NCBI RefSeq assembly: GCF_003350345.1
Contig: NZ_QNVJ01000054.1
Coordinates: forward strand, 1-64,000
Length of the DNA: 64,000 nt
Direction of reading: 5' to 3'
Origin: Alkalilacustris brevis
Lineage (GTDB): Bacteria; Pseudomonadota; Alphaproteobacteria; Rhodobacterales; Rhodobacteraceae
The notes under the pieces were generated by a model that saw only the letters and a list, made by a program, of their open reading frames with translations, was not told the DNA's origin and made no database searches. Made by a program: the position numbers and the translations under genes. The first letter of the stretch is position 1, and every line of letters starts with the position of its first letter. Of this stretch, positions 35,366-44,272 are shown one piece after another.

Positions 35366-36823
35366 ATGTATCACGATCTTCGCCTCTTTATCGCGGGTGA
35401 GTGGCGCGATGCCTCCGACAAGGGCACGCGCTCGGTCACCGATCCGGCCACCGAAGACAGCCTTGGCACCATCGCCGCCGCGACCGAGGCCGACATCGAC
35501 GCGGCCCTTGTCGCCGCCGAGGCCGGTTTCGCCACCTGGCGCCGCACCGGCACCTGGGAACGCGCCAAGGTGCTGCGCCGCGCGGCCGACCTGATCCGCG
35601 AACGCACCGACCAGATCGCCACGCTGATGTCGCTGGAAACCGGCAAGCCGCTGGCCGAGTCCAAGGGCGAAACCGGTGCCGCCGCCGATCAGTTCGAATG
35701 GTACGCCGAAGAAACCAAGCGCATCTATGGACAGATCATCGAATCGCGCACCGCCGACAGCCGCATGGCGGTGATATTTCAGCCTGTGGGCGTGGTCGCG
35801 GCCTTTGCGGCGTGGAACTTCCCCGCGCTACTGCCCGCGCGCAAGATCGCCGCGGCCCTGGGCGCGGGCTGCGCGATCATCATCAAGCCCGCTGGCGAAT
35901 GCCCGGCCTCTTGCGCGGCGCTGGTGCAGGCGTGCCATGACGCGGGCGTGCCCGCCGGCGCGGTCAACATGCTGACCGGCGCCTCGGACATGATCGCCAA
36001 GCGGCTGATCGGCTCGCCCATCGTGCGCAAGGTGTCGCTGACGGGTTCGGTGCCAGTGGGCAAGCAGATCCTGCATCTGGCCGCTGAAGGGATCAAGAAG
36101 GTCTCGATGGAGTTGGGCGGGCACGGCCCGGTGCTGGTGTTCGGCGATGTCGATGCCGAAAAGGCCGCCGAGGTCTGCGCCCGCACCAAGTTTCGCAATT
36201 GCGGGCAGGTCTGCATCTCGCCGACGCGGTTTTATGTGCAGGACAGCAAGTATGACGCCTTTTCGCGCCGCTTTGCCGAAGTTGCGCGCAGCCTCAAGGT
36301 CGGGCGCGGCCTTGATGAGGGCGTCGAGATGGGCCCAATGGCCAACCGCCGCGGGCTGGACACGATCAAGGAACTGGTCGCCGATGCGGTGTCGCAGGGC
36401 GCCGAAGTTCTGGCCGGCGGCAATGTGCCCGGCGGCGTGAATCGGGGCTTTTTCTTCGAACCCACGGTGCTGGGCAATGTGCCCGACACCGCCCGGATCA
36501 TGCGCGAAGAACCCTTCGGCCCGGTCGCCCCGATCACTCCGTTCAAGACCTATGACGAGGTGATCGAACGCGCCAACAGCCTGCCTTTCGGGCTGGCGGG
36601 CTATGTATTCTCGAACAACCTGAGCGTGGCGACGCGTGCCTATGAGGATCTCGAGGTCGGCATGGTCGGCGTGAACGAGATGCTGCTGGCCACCGCCGAG
36701 GCCCCCTTTGGCGGCATCAAGGAAAGCGGCTATGGCCGCGAGGGCGGCAGCCTGGGTATCCACGACTATGTCGAACCCAAATATGTGAAAATCAAACTCG
36801 AAGACCCGGCGGAGCAAGCATGA
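35366..36823 (+). CDS. NAD(P)-dependent aldehyde dehydrogenase
   Basis: A 485-residue aldehyde dehydrogenase, near the succinate-semialdehyde/ketoglutarate-semialdehyde group. Catalytic residues are visible: the general-base Glu in MELGGHGPVLVF (about residue 250), the nucleophilic Cys in NCGQVCISPTRF (about 283), and the NAD-binding SLTGSVPVGKQI. It sits between the IolD-like enzyme (16-base gap) and the dehydratase gene (4-base overlap). It probably oxidises the aldehyde made earlier in the pathway. The exact aldehyde cannot be told from the sequence. Confidence 0.9.
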   Translation: MYHDLRLFIAGEWRDASDKGTRSVTDPATEDSLGTIAAATEADIDAALVAAEAGFATWRRTGTWERAKVLRRAADLIRERTDQIATLMSLETGKPLAESKGETGAAADQFEWYAEETKRIYGQIIESRTADSRMAVIFQPVGVVAAFAAWNFPALLPARKIAAALGAGCAIIIKPAGECPASCAALVQACHDAGVPAGAVNMLTGASDMIAKRLIGSPIVRKVSLTGSVPVGKQILHLAAEGIKKVSMELGGHGPVLVFGDVDAEKAAEVCARTKFRNCGQVCISPTRFYVQDSKYDAFSRRFAEVARSLKVGRGLDEGVEMGPMANRRGLDTIKELVADAVSQGAEVLAGGNVPGGVNRGFFFEPTVLGNVPDTARIMREEPFGPVAPITPFKTYDEVIERANSLPFGLAGYVFSNNLSVATRAYEDLEVGMVGVNEMLLATAEAPFGGIKESGYGREGGSLGIHDYVEPKYVKIKLEDPAEQA

Positions 36824-38532
36824 GCCAAGACCAACCCCAGGGCCTCGCACGGGGCCTGACCAATTACGGCGACCCGGATTTCTCGGTCTATCTGCGGCGC
36901 TCTTTCGCGGCCTCGATGGGTTATTCGCAGGAGGTGCTGAAAAAACCGATTGTCGGCATCGCCAACAGCTTTTCGGGCTTCAACAACTGCCACCGGCATT
37001 TCCCCGAACTGCTTGAAGCGGTGAAACGTGGCGTGCTGCTGGGCGGTGGGCTGCCGATCGAGTTTCCCACCATCTCGCTGGGCGAGGTGTTTCTCAGCCC
37101 CACCAGCCTGAAATTTCGCAACCTCATGGCCATCGACACCGAAGAGATGATCCGCGCCCAGCCGATGGACGCGGTGGTGCTGATGGGTGGCTGCGACAAG
37201 ACCGTGCCGGCGCAGCTCATGGGTGCCGCCTCGGCCGATCTGCCAGCGATCCAGCTTGTGGCTGGCCCGATGATGACCTCGCGCCATGAGGGCGAGCGCC
37301 TGGGCGCCTGCACCGATTGCCGCCGCTTCTGGGGCAAGTTCCGCGCGGGCGAGATCAACAAGGCCCAGATCGACGATATCGAGGGCCGCCTGGCCACCAC
37401 GGCAGGCACCTGCGCGGTGATGGGCACGGCCTCGACCATGGCCTGCATCGCCGAAACCCTGGGCATGATGCTGCCGGGCACCGCGGCGATCCCGGCGGTG
37501 CATGCCGACCGACTGCGCGCCGCCGAGGCCACGGGCATGGCCGCCGCGCGGATGATCCACAACCCGATCCGCCCCAGCCAGGTGATCACCGAAAAATCGG
37601 TTGAAAACGCGCTTCGCGTGCTGCTGGCCGTCGGCGGCTCGACCAATGCGATCATCCACCTGACGGCAGTGGCCGGGCGGCTGGGCATCAAGGTCTCGCT
37701 CGAGCGGCTCAACCAGCTCTCCGACGAAACCCCGGTGCTGGTGAACCTCAAGCCCGTCGGGCAGCATTACATGGAGGATTTCTTCTTCGCCGGCGGTATC
37801 GGTGCGGTGCTGCGCGAAATCAGGCCGCTGCTGCACCTCGACTGCCTGACCGTCACCGGCGAGACTCTGGGCGACAGGCTCGATGCCGATACCGGCCGGA
37901 TCGACCGCAACGTGATCGCCAGCGTCAACAATGCCGAGGAACCCGAAGGCGGGCTTGTCGCACTGTTCGGCAACCTGGCGCCGCGCGGGGCAATCCTCAA
38001 GCGTTCGGCCGCCGACCGGTCCCTGTTCGAGAAGGAAGGGCGCGCGGTGGTGTTCACTTCGCTGGCCGATCTCTCGGCGCGCATCGACGATCCTGATCTC
38101 GATGTCACCGAGGATGATTTCCTCGTGCTGCAAAACGCAGGGCCCCGCAGCGCCTCGGGCATGCCCGAAGCCGGCTACCTGCCGATCCCGAAAAAGCTCT
38201 CGTCCAAGGGCGTCAAGGACATGGTGCGCATCTCGGACGCGCGCATGTCGGGCACCGCGTTTGGCACCATCGTGCTGCATGTCGCGCCCGAGGCGGCGGT
38301 GGGCGGCCCGCTGGCGCTGGTGCGCAATGGCGACCGCATCCGCATTTCGGTCAGGAACCGCGAGATCGAGCTGCTGGTCGACGAGGCCGAACTTGAGGCC
38401 CGGCGCAAGGCCTTCACCCCCGATGTCGTCCCGCCCGAAAAACGCCGCGGCTACGACCGGCTATATGCCGAACAGGTGCTGCAGGCCGATGAGGGCTGCG
38501 ACTTCGACATGCTGCGCCCGGTGGGCGGCTGA
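36820..38532 (+). CDS. IlvD/Edd family sugar-acid dehydratase
   Basis: This 570-residue protein is a [2Fe-2S] dehydratase of the IlvD/Edd superfamily. Cluster ligands C57 (FNNCHRHF), C125 (GGCDKT) and C198 (GTCAVMGTAS), the metal-site K127 and the catalytic Ser in ARMSGTAFG (about residue 477) match the pattern of pentonate dehydratases such as L-arabinonate dehydratase, more than dihydroxyacid dehydratase for valine synthesis. It would convert a sugar acid to a 2-keto-3-deoxy acid. It overlaps the aldehyde dehydrogenase gene by 4 bases and is the last gene of the catabolic operon. Confidence 0.87.
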   Translation: MSQDQPQGLARGLTNYGDPDFSVYLRRSFAASMGYSQEVLKKPIVGIANSFSGFNNCHRHFPELLEAVKRGVLLGGGLPIEFPTISLGEVFLSPTSLKFRNLMAIDTEEMIRAQPMDAVVLMGGCDKTVPAQLMGAASADLPAIQLVAGPMMTSRHEGERLGACTDCRRFWGKFRAGEINKAQIDDIEGRLATTAGTCAVMGTASTMACIAETLGMMLPGTAAIPAVHADRLRAAEATGMAAARMIHNPIRPSQVITEKSVENALRVLLAVGGSTNAIIHLTAVAGRLGIKVSLERLNQLSDETPVLVNLKPVGQHYMEDFFFAGGIGAVLREIRPLLHLDCLTVTGETLGDRLDADTGRIDRNVIASVNNAEEPEGGLVALFGNLAPRGAILKRSAADRSLFEKEGRAVVFTSLADLSARIDDPDLDVTEDDFLVLQNAGPRSASGMPEAGYLPIPKKLSSKGVKDMVRISDARMSGTAFGTIVLHVAPEAAVGGPLALVRNGDRIRISVRNREIELLVDEAELEARRKAFTPDVVPPEKRRGYDRLYAEQVLQADEGCDFDMLRPVGG

Positions 38533-38546
38533 AGCTGACGGCTGGC

Positions 38547-38572
38547 GCGCGCGCCCGCTTCGGGCCGCGCGC
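38547..38572 (+). terminator. Strong GC stem-loop after the catabolic operon
   Basis: GCCCG (38553-38557) and CGGGC (38561-38565) pair around a 3-base loop, and the stem continues with GCGCGC (38547-38552) against GCGCGC (38567-38572) past one bulged C. This 11-pair hairpin lies 14 bases after the dehydratase stop codon. There is no T-tract, so termination efficiency is uncertain. Confidence 0.5.
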
Positions 38573-38590
38573 ATCCTGAAGCCGGATTAT

Positions 38591-38611
38591 GGATATTTAT
38601 TGCCAAGAAGA
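38591..38611 (+). repeat. Short intergenic repeat, copy 2
   Basis: This segment differs from 17097-17116 by one inserted A. The rest of the 274-base interval 38533-38806 holds the operon-end hairpin before it, some GC-rich sequence (ACCGGCGCGACGCCGGGG near 38704) that may fold, and the possible promoter for the peptidase gene after it. No gene is seen. Confidence 0.55.
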
Positions 38612-38742
38612 AGATATGCGCAGGAAGAGTTGCGGCCCGCCTGTCTGGAAAGGGCTCTTCACTGTGGCGAAAATATCCTCGCCGAAGGCATGATCCCGCT
38701 TCAACCGGCGCGACGCCGGGGTCGGTGCGCCGGGGCGGGTGA

Positions 38743-38770
38743 TTGACCCGACCCGGCCAAGGGATAAGTT
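38743..38770 (+). promoter_or_regulatory. Possible promoter of the M29 peptidase gene
   Basis: TTGACC (38743-38748) and TAAGTT (38765-38770) are spaced by 16 bases, about 37 bases upstream of the start codon. The -10 matches only loosely, so this is a tentative call. Confidence 0.35.
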
Positions 38771-38806
38771 CCCCGCAAATCATACGATTCGCCGAGGAGT
38801 AGGAAT

Positions 38807-40057
38807 ATGCGCAAGCACCCCGCCAAAGACGTTATCGATCCGGACATGCTCGACCGGCTGGCCGCTCTTGCCGTCAAGGTCGGGGTCAATCTGCAGCCGG
38901 GGCAGGACCTGCTGCTTTCGGCGCCGGTCGAGGCCCTGCCGCTGGTGCGCCGGATTGCCGATCACGCCTATGCTGCTGGCGCAGGGCTGGTGACGCCGCT
39001 GCTGTCCGATCCGGAAATCGCGCTTTCGCGTTATCGTCACGGGCAGGATGCCAGTTTCGACCGCGCTGCGGGCTGGCTCTATGAGGGCATGGGCAAGGCG
39101 TTCGACGAAAACACCGCGCGCATGGGCATCGTGGGTGAAGACCCGATGCTTCTGGCCGAGCAGGACGCCGACAAGGTCGGGCGCGTGAACAAGGCCAATT
39201 CGCTGGCCTATTCGCCGGCGCGCGAGCGCATCACCCGGTTCGACATCAACTGGAATCTTGTGGCCTGGCCGGGCAGCGCCTGGGCGCGTCGGGTCTTTCC
39301 CGACCTCTCCGAGGATGACGCCGTGCGCCGCCTCGCGGATGCGATCTTCGCTGCCTCGCGCGTCGACGGGGGTGATCCTGTCGCGGCCTGGGAGGCCCAT
39401 AACGCGACCCTGCGCGAACGCTCCGACTGGCTCAACGGGCAAGCTTTCCACGCACTGCATTTCACTGGACCGGGCACCGATCTGACCGTGGGTCTGGCAG
39501 ACGGGCATGAATGGATGGGCGGTGCCTCGGTGGCGCGCAACGGGGTGGTGTGCAACCCCAACATCCCCTCGGAGGAGGTGTTCACCACCCCGCATGCGCA
39601 GCGGGTGGAGGGGTATGTGCGCTCGACCAAGCCGCTGTCGCATATGGGCAGCCTGATCGACGATATCCGCGTGCGGTTCGAAGGCGGACGCATCGTCGAG
39701 GCGCATGCCTCCAAGGGCGAGGCGGTGCTGCACAAGGTGCTCGACACCGACGAGGGCGCGCGCCGGCTGGGCGAGGTTGCGCTGGTGCCGCACGGCTCTC
39801 CGATATCGCAATCGGGTCTCTTGTTCTACAACACCCTCTTTGACGAGAACGCGGCCTGTCACATTGCGCTGGGCCAGTGCTATTCCAAGTGTTTCCGCGA
39901 TGGTGACACGCTCGATGCCGATGCGGTGGCCAGTCGCGGTGGCAATACCAGCGCAATCCATATCGACTGGATGATCGGCTCGGCCGAGATCGACATCGAC
40001 GGGGTGCACGAAGACGGCCGCCGGGTGCCGGTGTTTCGCAAGGGCGAATGGGTCTGA
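38807..40057 (+). CDS. M29 family aminopeptidase
   Basis: A 416-residue metallo-aminopeptidase of the AmpS/AmpT (M29) family, which removes N-terminal amino acids from peptides in the cytoplasm. Motifs carrying the metal ligands are present: NIPSEEVFTTPH at about residue 250, FDENAACHIALGQCY near 345, and AIHIDWMIG, with its HxD pair, near 384. Length matches. A GAGGAG ribosome site precedes the ATG. It is separated from the catabolic operon by a stem-loop and a possible promoter, so it is likely an independent gene. Confidence 0.9.
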   Translation: MRKHPAKDVIDPDMLDRLAALAVKVGVNLQPGQDLLLSAPVEALPLVRRIADHAYAAGAGLVTPLLSDPEIALSRYRHGQDASFDRAAGWLYEGMGKAFDENTARMGIVGEDPMLLAEQDADKVGRVNKANSLAYSPARERITRFDINWNLVAWPGSAWARRVFPDLSEDDAVRRLADAIFAASRVDGGDPVAAWEAHNATLRERSDWLNGQAFHALHFTGPGTDLTVGLADGHEWMGGASVARNGVVCNPNIPSEEVFTTPHAQRVEGYVRSTKPLSHMGSLIDDIRVRFEGGRIVEAHASKGEAVLHKVLDTDEGARRLGEVALVPHGSPISQSGLLFYNTLFDENAACHIALGQCYSKCFRDGDTLDADAVASRGGNTSAIHIDWMIGSAEIDIDGVHEDGRRVPVFRKGEWV

Positions 40058-40168
40058 GCACCTGAAAGGCGAGGGCCGTCTGGCCGTTTCCGGGGCTTGG
40101 GTGCGATCGGGGCGGGTTGGTTGCAGCCTCGGCCCAGGCACCGCCCGCCCGTGCGGTCAAGCCGGGGG

Positions 40169-40495
40169 TCAGCTTGCGCGGGAGTTTTCCAGCATGTTGC
40201 GCAGTTCTTCGGCTTCGAGCCGGGCCTCGCGCAGCCCGTCCATAGCGGCGCGCAATTCGGCCTCGCTCTGGCTGAGTTGGTTGGTCAGTTCGGCCTCGCG
40301 TTGCTGCAGGTAGGTGATCGCCTGGTCGCGCATTTCCTCGGCCTCGTGCAGCGCCTGGGCCATGCGGTCAAGTTCTCCCATGTCGCTTTGCGTGACGCGG
40401 GTGAAACGGTGCAGCAGCCAATAGGCGAACCAGCCCAGCGCAAAGGCCAGAAACAGCACGATCGCCGTCACGAAGATGAATTCTGTTCGGTTCAT
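40169..40495 (-). CDS. Small membrane-anchored coiled-coil protein
   Basis: A 108-residue protein with one N-terminal membrane segment (about residues 7-27, FIFVTAIVLFLAFALGWFAYW) followed by a long acidic and Gln-rich helix (EAEEMRDQAITYLQQREAEL and onward) likely to form a coiled coil. I do not recognise a named family. It lies 29 bases downstream of the OmpA/BON gene on the same strand and may work with it in the envelope. Confidence 0.7.
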   Translation of the reverse strand: MNRTEFIFVTAIVLFLAFALGWFAYWLLHRFTRVTQSDMGELDRMAQALHEAEEMRDQAITYLQQREAELTNQLSQSEAELRAAMDGLREARLEAEELRNMLENSRAS

Positions 40496-40524
40496 GCGGC
40501 TCCGGCTCCGGCTATGCGGTTGCT

Positions 40525-42468
40525 TCAGTCGTCATTCGGCCTTTCGGCTGGACGCAGAACATCGTCATCGGCCAGTTCGACCGTGATTTCAAGTGTGGCC
40601 TCGAGTTCGGGGTCGCGCGGGCGGATGCCCGGGGTCAGATCGGCGTGCTCCGGGTCGATCAGGCGGAACTCGATGCGGCGGTTCAACTCGCGTCCGGCAG
40701 CGGTGGAATTGTCGGCGATGGGCCGGCTGTCGCCATAGCCGCGGGTGACGAACTGCCCGGTGAGCACGCGCCGGACCAGCAGCGCCTCGCGCACCGAATC
40801 GGCGCGCCGCTGGCTCAGGTTGAGGTTCATCTCGGCGCGGCCCTGGCTATCGGTATGGCCGCTGATCTCGATGGGAAGCTCGCCGCAATCGCGCAGCACC
40901 CCGGCGATGGCATCGAGCGTCTGGTTGGCGGCGCTGTCGATCTGGGCCGAGCCGGGCTCAAAAGTGATCTGGCGGTCCTCCAGGATCAGCTCGATATCCT
41001 CGATGCAGCTTTCCGGCGAGGGGAGCGAGGCAACCGGATCAAGCTCTTCGTCATAGGTGACATCGATGTTGAAGACCTGCCCGCGCCCCAGTTTCTCGGA
41101 CAGGATTCGCGAGACCATGCCGCTGGTTTCCTGATCGCCCGTGCGCCCGCGGATCGCGATACTGTCGGCGCGCACCCGCACCGTGCCTTCGTGCAGTTCC
41201 GAAAGCGCCTCGAGCCCGGTCAGCACCCGCAGGGGCCAGCCCTCGGGCAGGCCGGGTTCAAGCCGGGTGGCCATCTCGACGGCCTCCATTCCGAAACGGG
41301 CGCGGGCAAAGCCCTGCACGGCCTCGCTGGTGCGTTCGTCGGTCAGCCGTCCGCGCAGCAGCACTTGGCCTTCGCCGTCGAGCGTCGCGATGAATTCGGC
41401 AATCTCCTCGCTGCCCTCGTTCTCGTCAACGGGCGGGTCGAGCCGCACTGCCTCCAGCGAGAAGACATCGGGCAATGCGCGGTCCAGCGAACCGACGGCC
41501 TGGTCGAAGGCTTCTTCGGTCACGGTATGGGGGATGATCAGCGATACATCGGCATCCGAGAAGGTGATGGAGCCTTCCCCCAGCCGCGCCAGCGCGGCGA
41601 TGCCCGAGGCGGTGGCGTCCCCCCAGCTTGGCGAGGGAACGCCAAGGCCGATGGTGCAGCTTGAGCGCGGCGGCGCGCCGGCCTCGCGCCCGGCGGCAAG
41701 GATGCGGTCTCGCGCGGCCTCGGTATCGGCGGCGCAGGCGTCGAAACGGGCGCCGCGTTCCGCATCGATCACGAAGCGCAGCGTGAATGGGGTGATCACC
41801 GGGCGTGGGGCCGAAATGTCGATTGATACGGTCAACCCTTCGGGGACTCGGGCCGCCAGTTCGGCCGAAAGGCTGCGCTGCTGCTCGCGGCTGTCGGAAA
41901 TGGCCGTGATAACCACGCGGTCGGCCGCGATGGATATCTTGGACCGCGGCAGAAGGCCCATCGCATAGAGGCCGAATTCAACCGCATCATGCCAGCCGCG
42001 GGGGATCGGGTGATCGCTGCTGTCGAGCATGTCGGCGATGTCCGCGCCGCCCGTAAGCCGGTCAATCCGGTCAAGCACCGGGTTGCGTCCGAAGGACATC
42101 GGCACAAGCCCGATCAGCGAAACACCGTCATCGTTGCGCAGCAATTCCATCGAAAAGCGCGGCGGCTCAACGCCCTCGGGGTCGGCGATGCGGATATTGT
42201 CGATCACCCGTGCCGAATCGACGACACCGCCCGCAACCGAGAGCGCGCGAAAGCGCATGGCCTCGGTCATGGCGGTGCCGGAAAGCGTGACCTGAAGGCC
42301 ATCGGTCTGCACCTCGGCCCAGGTCAGCCCCGCTTCAACGAGGCGTTCGGCAATCGCGCTGCGGCTGCTGTTCTCGATCACGTTCACCGCAAGTGTCGCG
42401 CCGCCCAGCGCAAGCACGGCCGCGCCGGCGAAGGCGGATGCGGCGATGATCTTCTCGATATGGCGCAT
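40525..42468 (-). CDS. OmpA-family protein with BON-like repeats
   Basis: A 647-residue envelope protein. The N terminus is a hydrophobic anchor or signal (about residues 8-28, IIAASAFAGAAVLALGG), then BON-like repeats with LSGTAMTEAMRFRALSVAGG and RLTDERTSEAVQGFARARFG patterns, and a C-terminal OmpA domain (about 525-625) with the peptidoglycan-binding signature EISGHTDSQGRAEMNLNLSQ and RGYGDSRPIADN. It therefore binds peptidoglycan in the periplasm. The ATG at 42468 is preferred over the upstream 42531 since the anchor starts there. It precedes the small coiled-coil gene. Confidence 0.88.
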   Translation of the reverse strand: MRHIEKIIAASAFAGAAVLALGGATLAVNVIENSSRSAIAERLVEAGLTWAEVQTDGLQVTLSGTAMTEAMRFRALSVAGGVVDSARVIDNIRIADPEGVEPPRFSMELLRNDDGVSLIGLVPMSFGRNPVLDRIDRLTGGADIADMLDSSDHPIPRGWHDAVEFGLYAMGLLPRSKISIAADRVVITAISDSREQQRSLSAELAARVPEGLTVSIDISAPRPVITPFTLRFVIDAERGARFDACAADTEAARDRILAAGREAGAPPRSSCTIGLGVPSPSWGDATASGIAALARLGEGSITFSDADVSLIIPHTVTEEAFDQAVGSLDRALPDVFSLEAVRLDPPVDENEGSEEIAEFIATLDGEGQVLLRGRLTDERTSEAVQGFARARFGMEAVEMATRLEPGLPEGWPLRVLTGLEALSELHEGTVRVRADSIAIRGRTGDQETSGMVSRILSEKLGRGQVFNIDVTYDEELDPVASLPSPESCIEDIELILEDRQITFEPGSAQIDSAANQTLDAIAGVLRDCGELPIEISGHTDSQGRAEMNLNLSQRRADSVREALLVRRVLTGQFVTRGYGDSRPIADNSTAAGRELNRRIEFRLIDPEHADLTPGIRPRDPELEATLEITVELADDDVLRPAERPNDD

Positions 42469-42531
42469 TGGCAAACTGTCCCCGGTCTGCGGTTGTGCCG
42501 ATTGCTTACGGTGCGCGGCGGCAAGGATCAA

Positions 42532-43497
42532 TCAAACCAAAAGTGAACCGGCGAGAAACAGCGCAGGTAAAAGCCCGGCATTGCGGTTCGACCGGAACAG
42601 GTAAAGGCAATGGTCGCTGTCTTCGGTATCGAGCCGTGACAGTTGCCAGGCTAGATGCCAGCCAAAGGCCCAGACCCCCATCAGCGCCAGCACCAGCGCG
42701 GGCAGGCTGGCATTGCCCGCCATCGCCAGCACCACCGCCAGCATCATCAGCAACACCGAGGCCACCATGAACCCGCGCAGCCAGGCCCGCGTGTTCTCGC
42801 CAAACAGCAGCGCCGTGGATTTTACCCCGATCAGCGCGTCGTCTTCCTTGTCCTGGTGGGCATAGATCGTGTCGTAGAACACTGTCCAGGCGATCCCCGA
42901 CAGATACAGCACCACCGCAGCCCAGTGCAGGCTGCCCGAATGCGCCGTCCAGGCCAGCAGTGCGCCCCAGTTGAACGCCAGCCCCAGGAATATCTGCGGC
43001 CAGTAGGTGAAGCGCTTGGCGAAGGGATAGATCGCCACCAGCCCCAGCGAGGCGACCCCCAGCGCGATGGCGGCATTGTTGAACGTCAGCAGGATGCCGA
43101 AGGCGATCAGCGATTGCGCGACCATCCACGCCAGCGCGCCGCGCGCGCTGACCTGTCCCGAGGGGATGGGCCGCGAGCGGGTGCGCGCCACCTTGTCGTC
43201 GAAATCGCGATCGGTGAAATCGTTCCAGGTGCAGCCCGCGCCGCGCATCAGGATGGCACCGATGCCGCAGGCCAGCACGATCCAGGCGGTGTGCCACCCC
43301 GGCGCGCCATGGCCCGAGGCCGCCGCCAGCAGCGCGCCCCACCAGCAGGGCAGCAGCACCAGCCATGTGCCGATGGGCCGGTCGGCGCGCGACAGGCGCA
43401 GGAAGGGGCGCGTGGCGGGTGGGGCCAGGCTGTCGACCCAGTTGCCCTTGACCGAATCTGCAACCTGCCCCTCTGGCGTCTGCGGCGACTCGGTCAT
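42532..43497 (-). CDS. ubiA: 4-hydroxybenzoate polyprenyltransferase
   Basis: UbiA attaches the polyprenyl chain to 4-hydroxybenzoate in ubiquinone synthesis, in the inner membrane. The 321-residue protein has about eight to nine membrane segments and both Asp-rich motifs: GAGCTWNDFTDRDFDDKVAR (about residues 86-105) and YDTIYAHQDKEDD (about 205-217). The start at 43497 follows GAGGAC; an earlier in-frame ATG lies at 43527 within the divergent rsmE gene. The two starts are only 13 bases apart. The side chain would come from the ispB product encoded at 9.1-10.1 kb. Confidence 0.94.
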   Translation of the reverse strand: MTESPQTPEGQVADSVKGNWVDSLAPPATRPFLRLSRADRPIGTWLVLLPCWWGALLAAASGHGAPGWHTAWIVLACGIGAILMRGAGCTWNDFTDRDFDDKVARTRSRPIPSGQVSARGALAWMVAQSLIAFGILLTFNNAAIALGVASLGLVAIYPFAKRFTYWPQIFLGLAFNWGALLAWTAHSGSLHWAAVVLYLSGIAWTVFYDTIYAHQDKEDDALIGVKSTALLFGENTRAWLRGFMVASVLLMMLAVVLAMAGNASLPALVLALMGVWAFGWHLAWQLSRLDTEDSDHCLYLFRSNRNAGLLPALFLAGSLLV

Positions 43498-43510
43498 ATG
43501 GTTCGTCCTC

Positions 43511-44272
43511 ATGGCAGTGTCGTCCAAGGTCAGGCTTTATGTAGATCATCCGCTGGGGGCGGGGCAATCGCTGCCGCTTGCACGCGAGCAGGCGCATTAC
43601 CTGTTCAACGTGATGCGGTTGGGGCCGGGCGACCGGATCGCGGTGTTCAACGGGCGCGATGAAGAATGGCTGGCCGAGGTGGCCAAGGCCGGCAAGCGCG
43701 GCGGTGTCTTGCTGTGCGTGTCGCAGATGCGCCCGTTGCAGATGCCGCCCGACCTGTGGCTGCTGTTCGCGCCGATCAAGAAGGCGCGCACCGATTTCAT
43801 CGTCGAGAAGGCCACCGAGATGGGCGCGCGCCGCATCCTGCCGGTGCAGACCGACTTCACCAATGCCGAACGTATCCGCCGTGACCGGCTGCAGGCCCAT
43901 GCCATCGAGGCCGCCGAGCAATGCGGCGGCACCTTCGTGCCCGAGGTGGCCGATCTGGCGCCGCTTGACCGCGTGCTGGCCGGCTGGGATGCGGCGCGCG
44001 GCCTTTGGTGGGCCGACGAGGGCTTTGCCGGGATGAACCGTGGCGCGGATGTGCCCGCCGCTCAGGATGGCGCCGCGGCATCAGGTGTGCGCGGTGCCCC
44101 CGGCGCGGTGCTGATCGGCCCCGAGGGCGGGTTTTCCCCAGACGAACAGGCCCGGCTGCGGGCGCTGCCCTTTGTCGCGCCGGTCAGCCTGGGCCCGCGC
44201 ATCCTGCGGGCCGACACGGCGGCCGTGGCGGCGCTGACGCGCTGGCAGATCGCTTGCGGGGATTGGACATGA
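43511..44272 (+). CDS. rsmE: 16S rRNA m3U1498 methyltransferase RsmE
   Basis: RsmE methylates U1498 in 16S rRNA. This 253-residue protein has the PUA-like N-terminal domain (RLYVDHPLGAGQSLPLAREQ and HYLFNVMRL) and the SPOUT knot motifs in its C terminus: LIGPEGGFSPDEQ at about residue 198 and LGPRILRADTAAVAAL near 229. Length is typical. It is divergent from ubiA, and its stop overlaps the next gene's ATG. Confidence 0.94.
   Translation: MAVSSKVRLYVDHPLGAGQSLPLAREQAHYLFNVMRLGPGDRIAVFNGRDEEWLAEVAKAGKRGGVLLCVSQMRPLQMPPDLWLLFAPIKKARTDFIVEKATEMGARRILPVQTDFTNAERIRRDRLQAHAIEAAEQCGGTFVPEVADLAPLDRVLAGWDAARGLWWADEGFAGMNRGADVPAAQDGAAASGVRGAPGAVLIGPEGGFSPDEQARLRALPFVAPVSLGPRILRADTAAVAALTRWQIACGDWT

Noticed and set aside
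36820-38532. Dihydroxyacid dehydratase IlvD of valine/isoleucine synthesis
   Set aside because: The Cys spacing, the TDCRRFWGKF segment and the catabolic neighbourhood fit pentonate-type dehydratases better.
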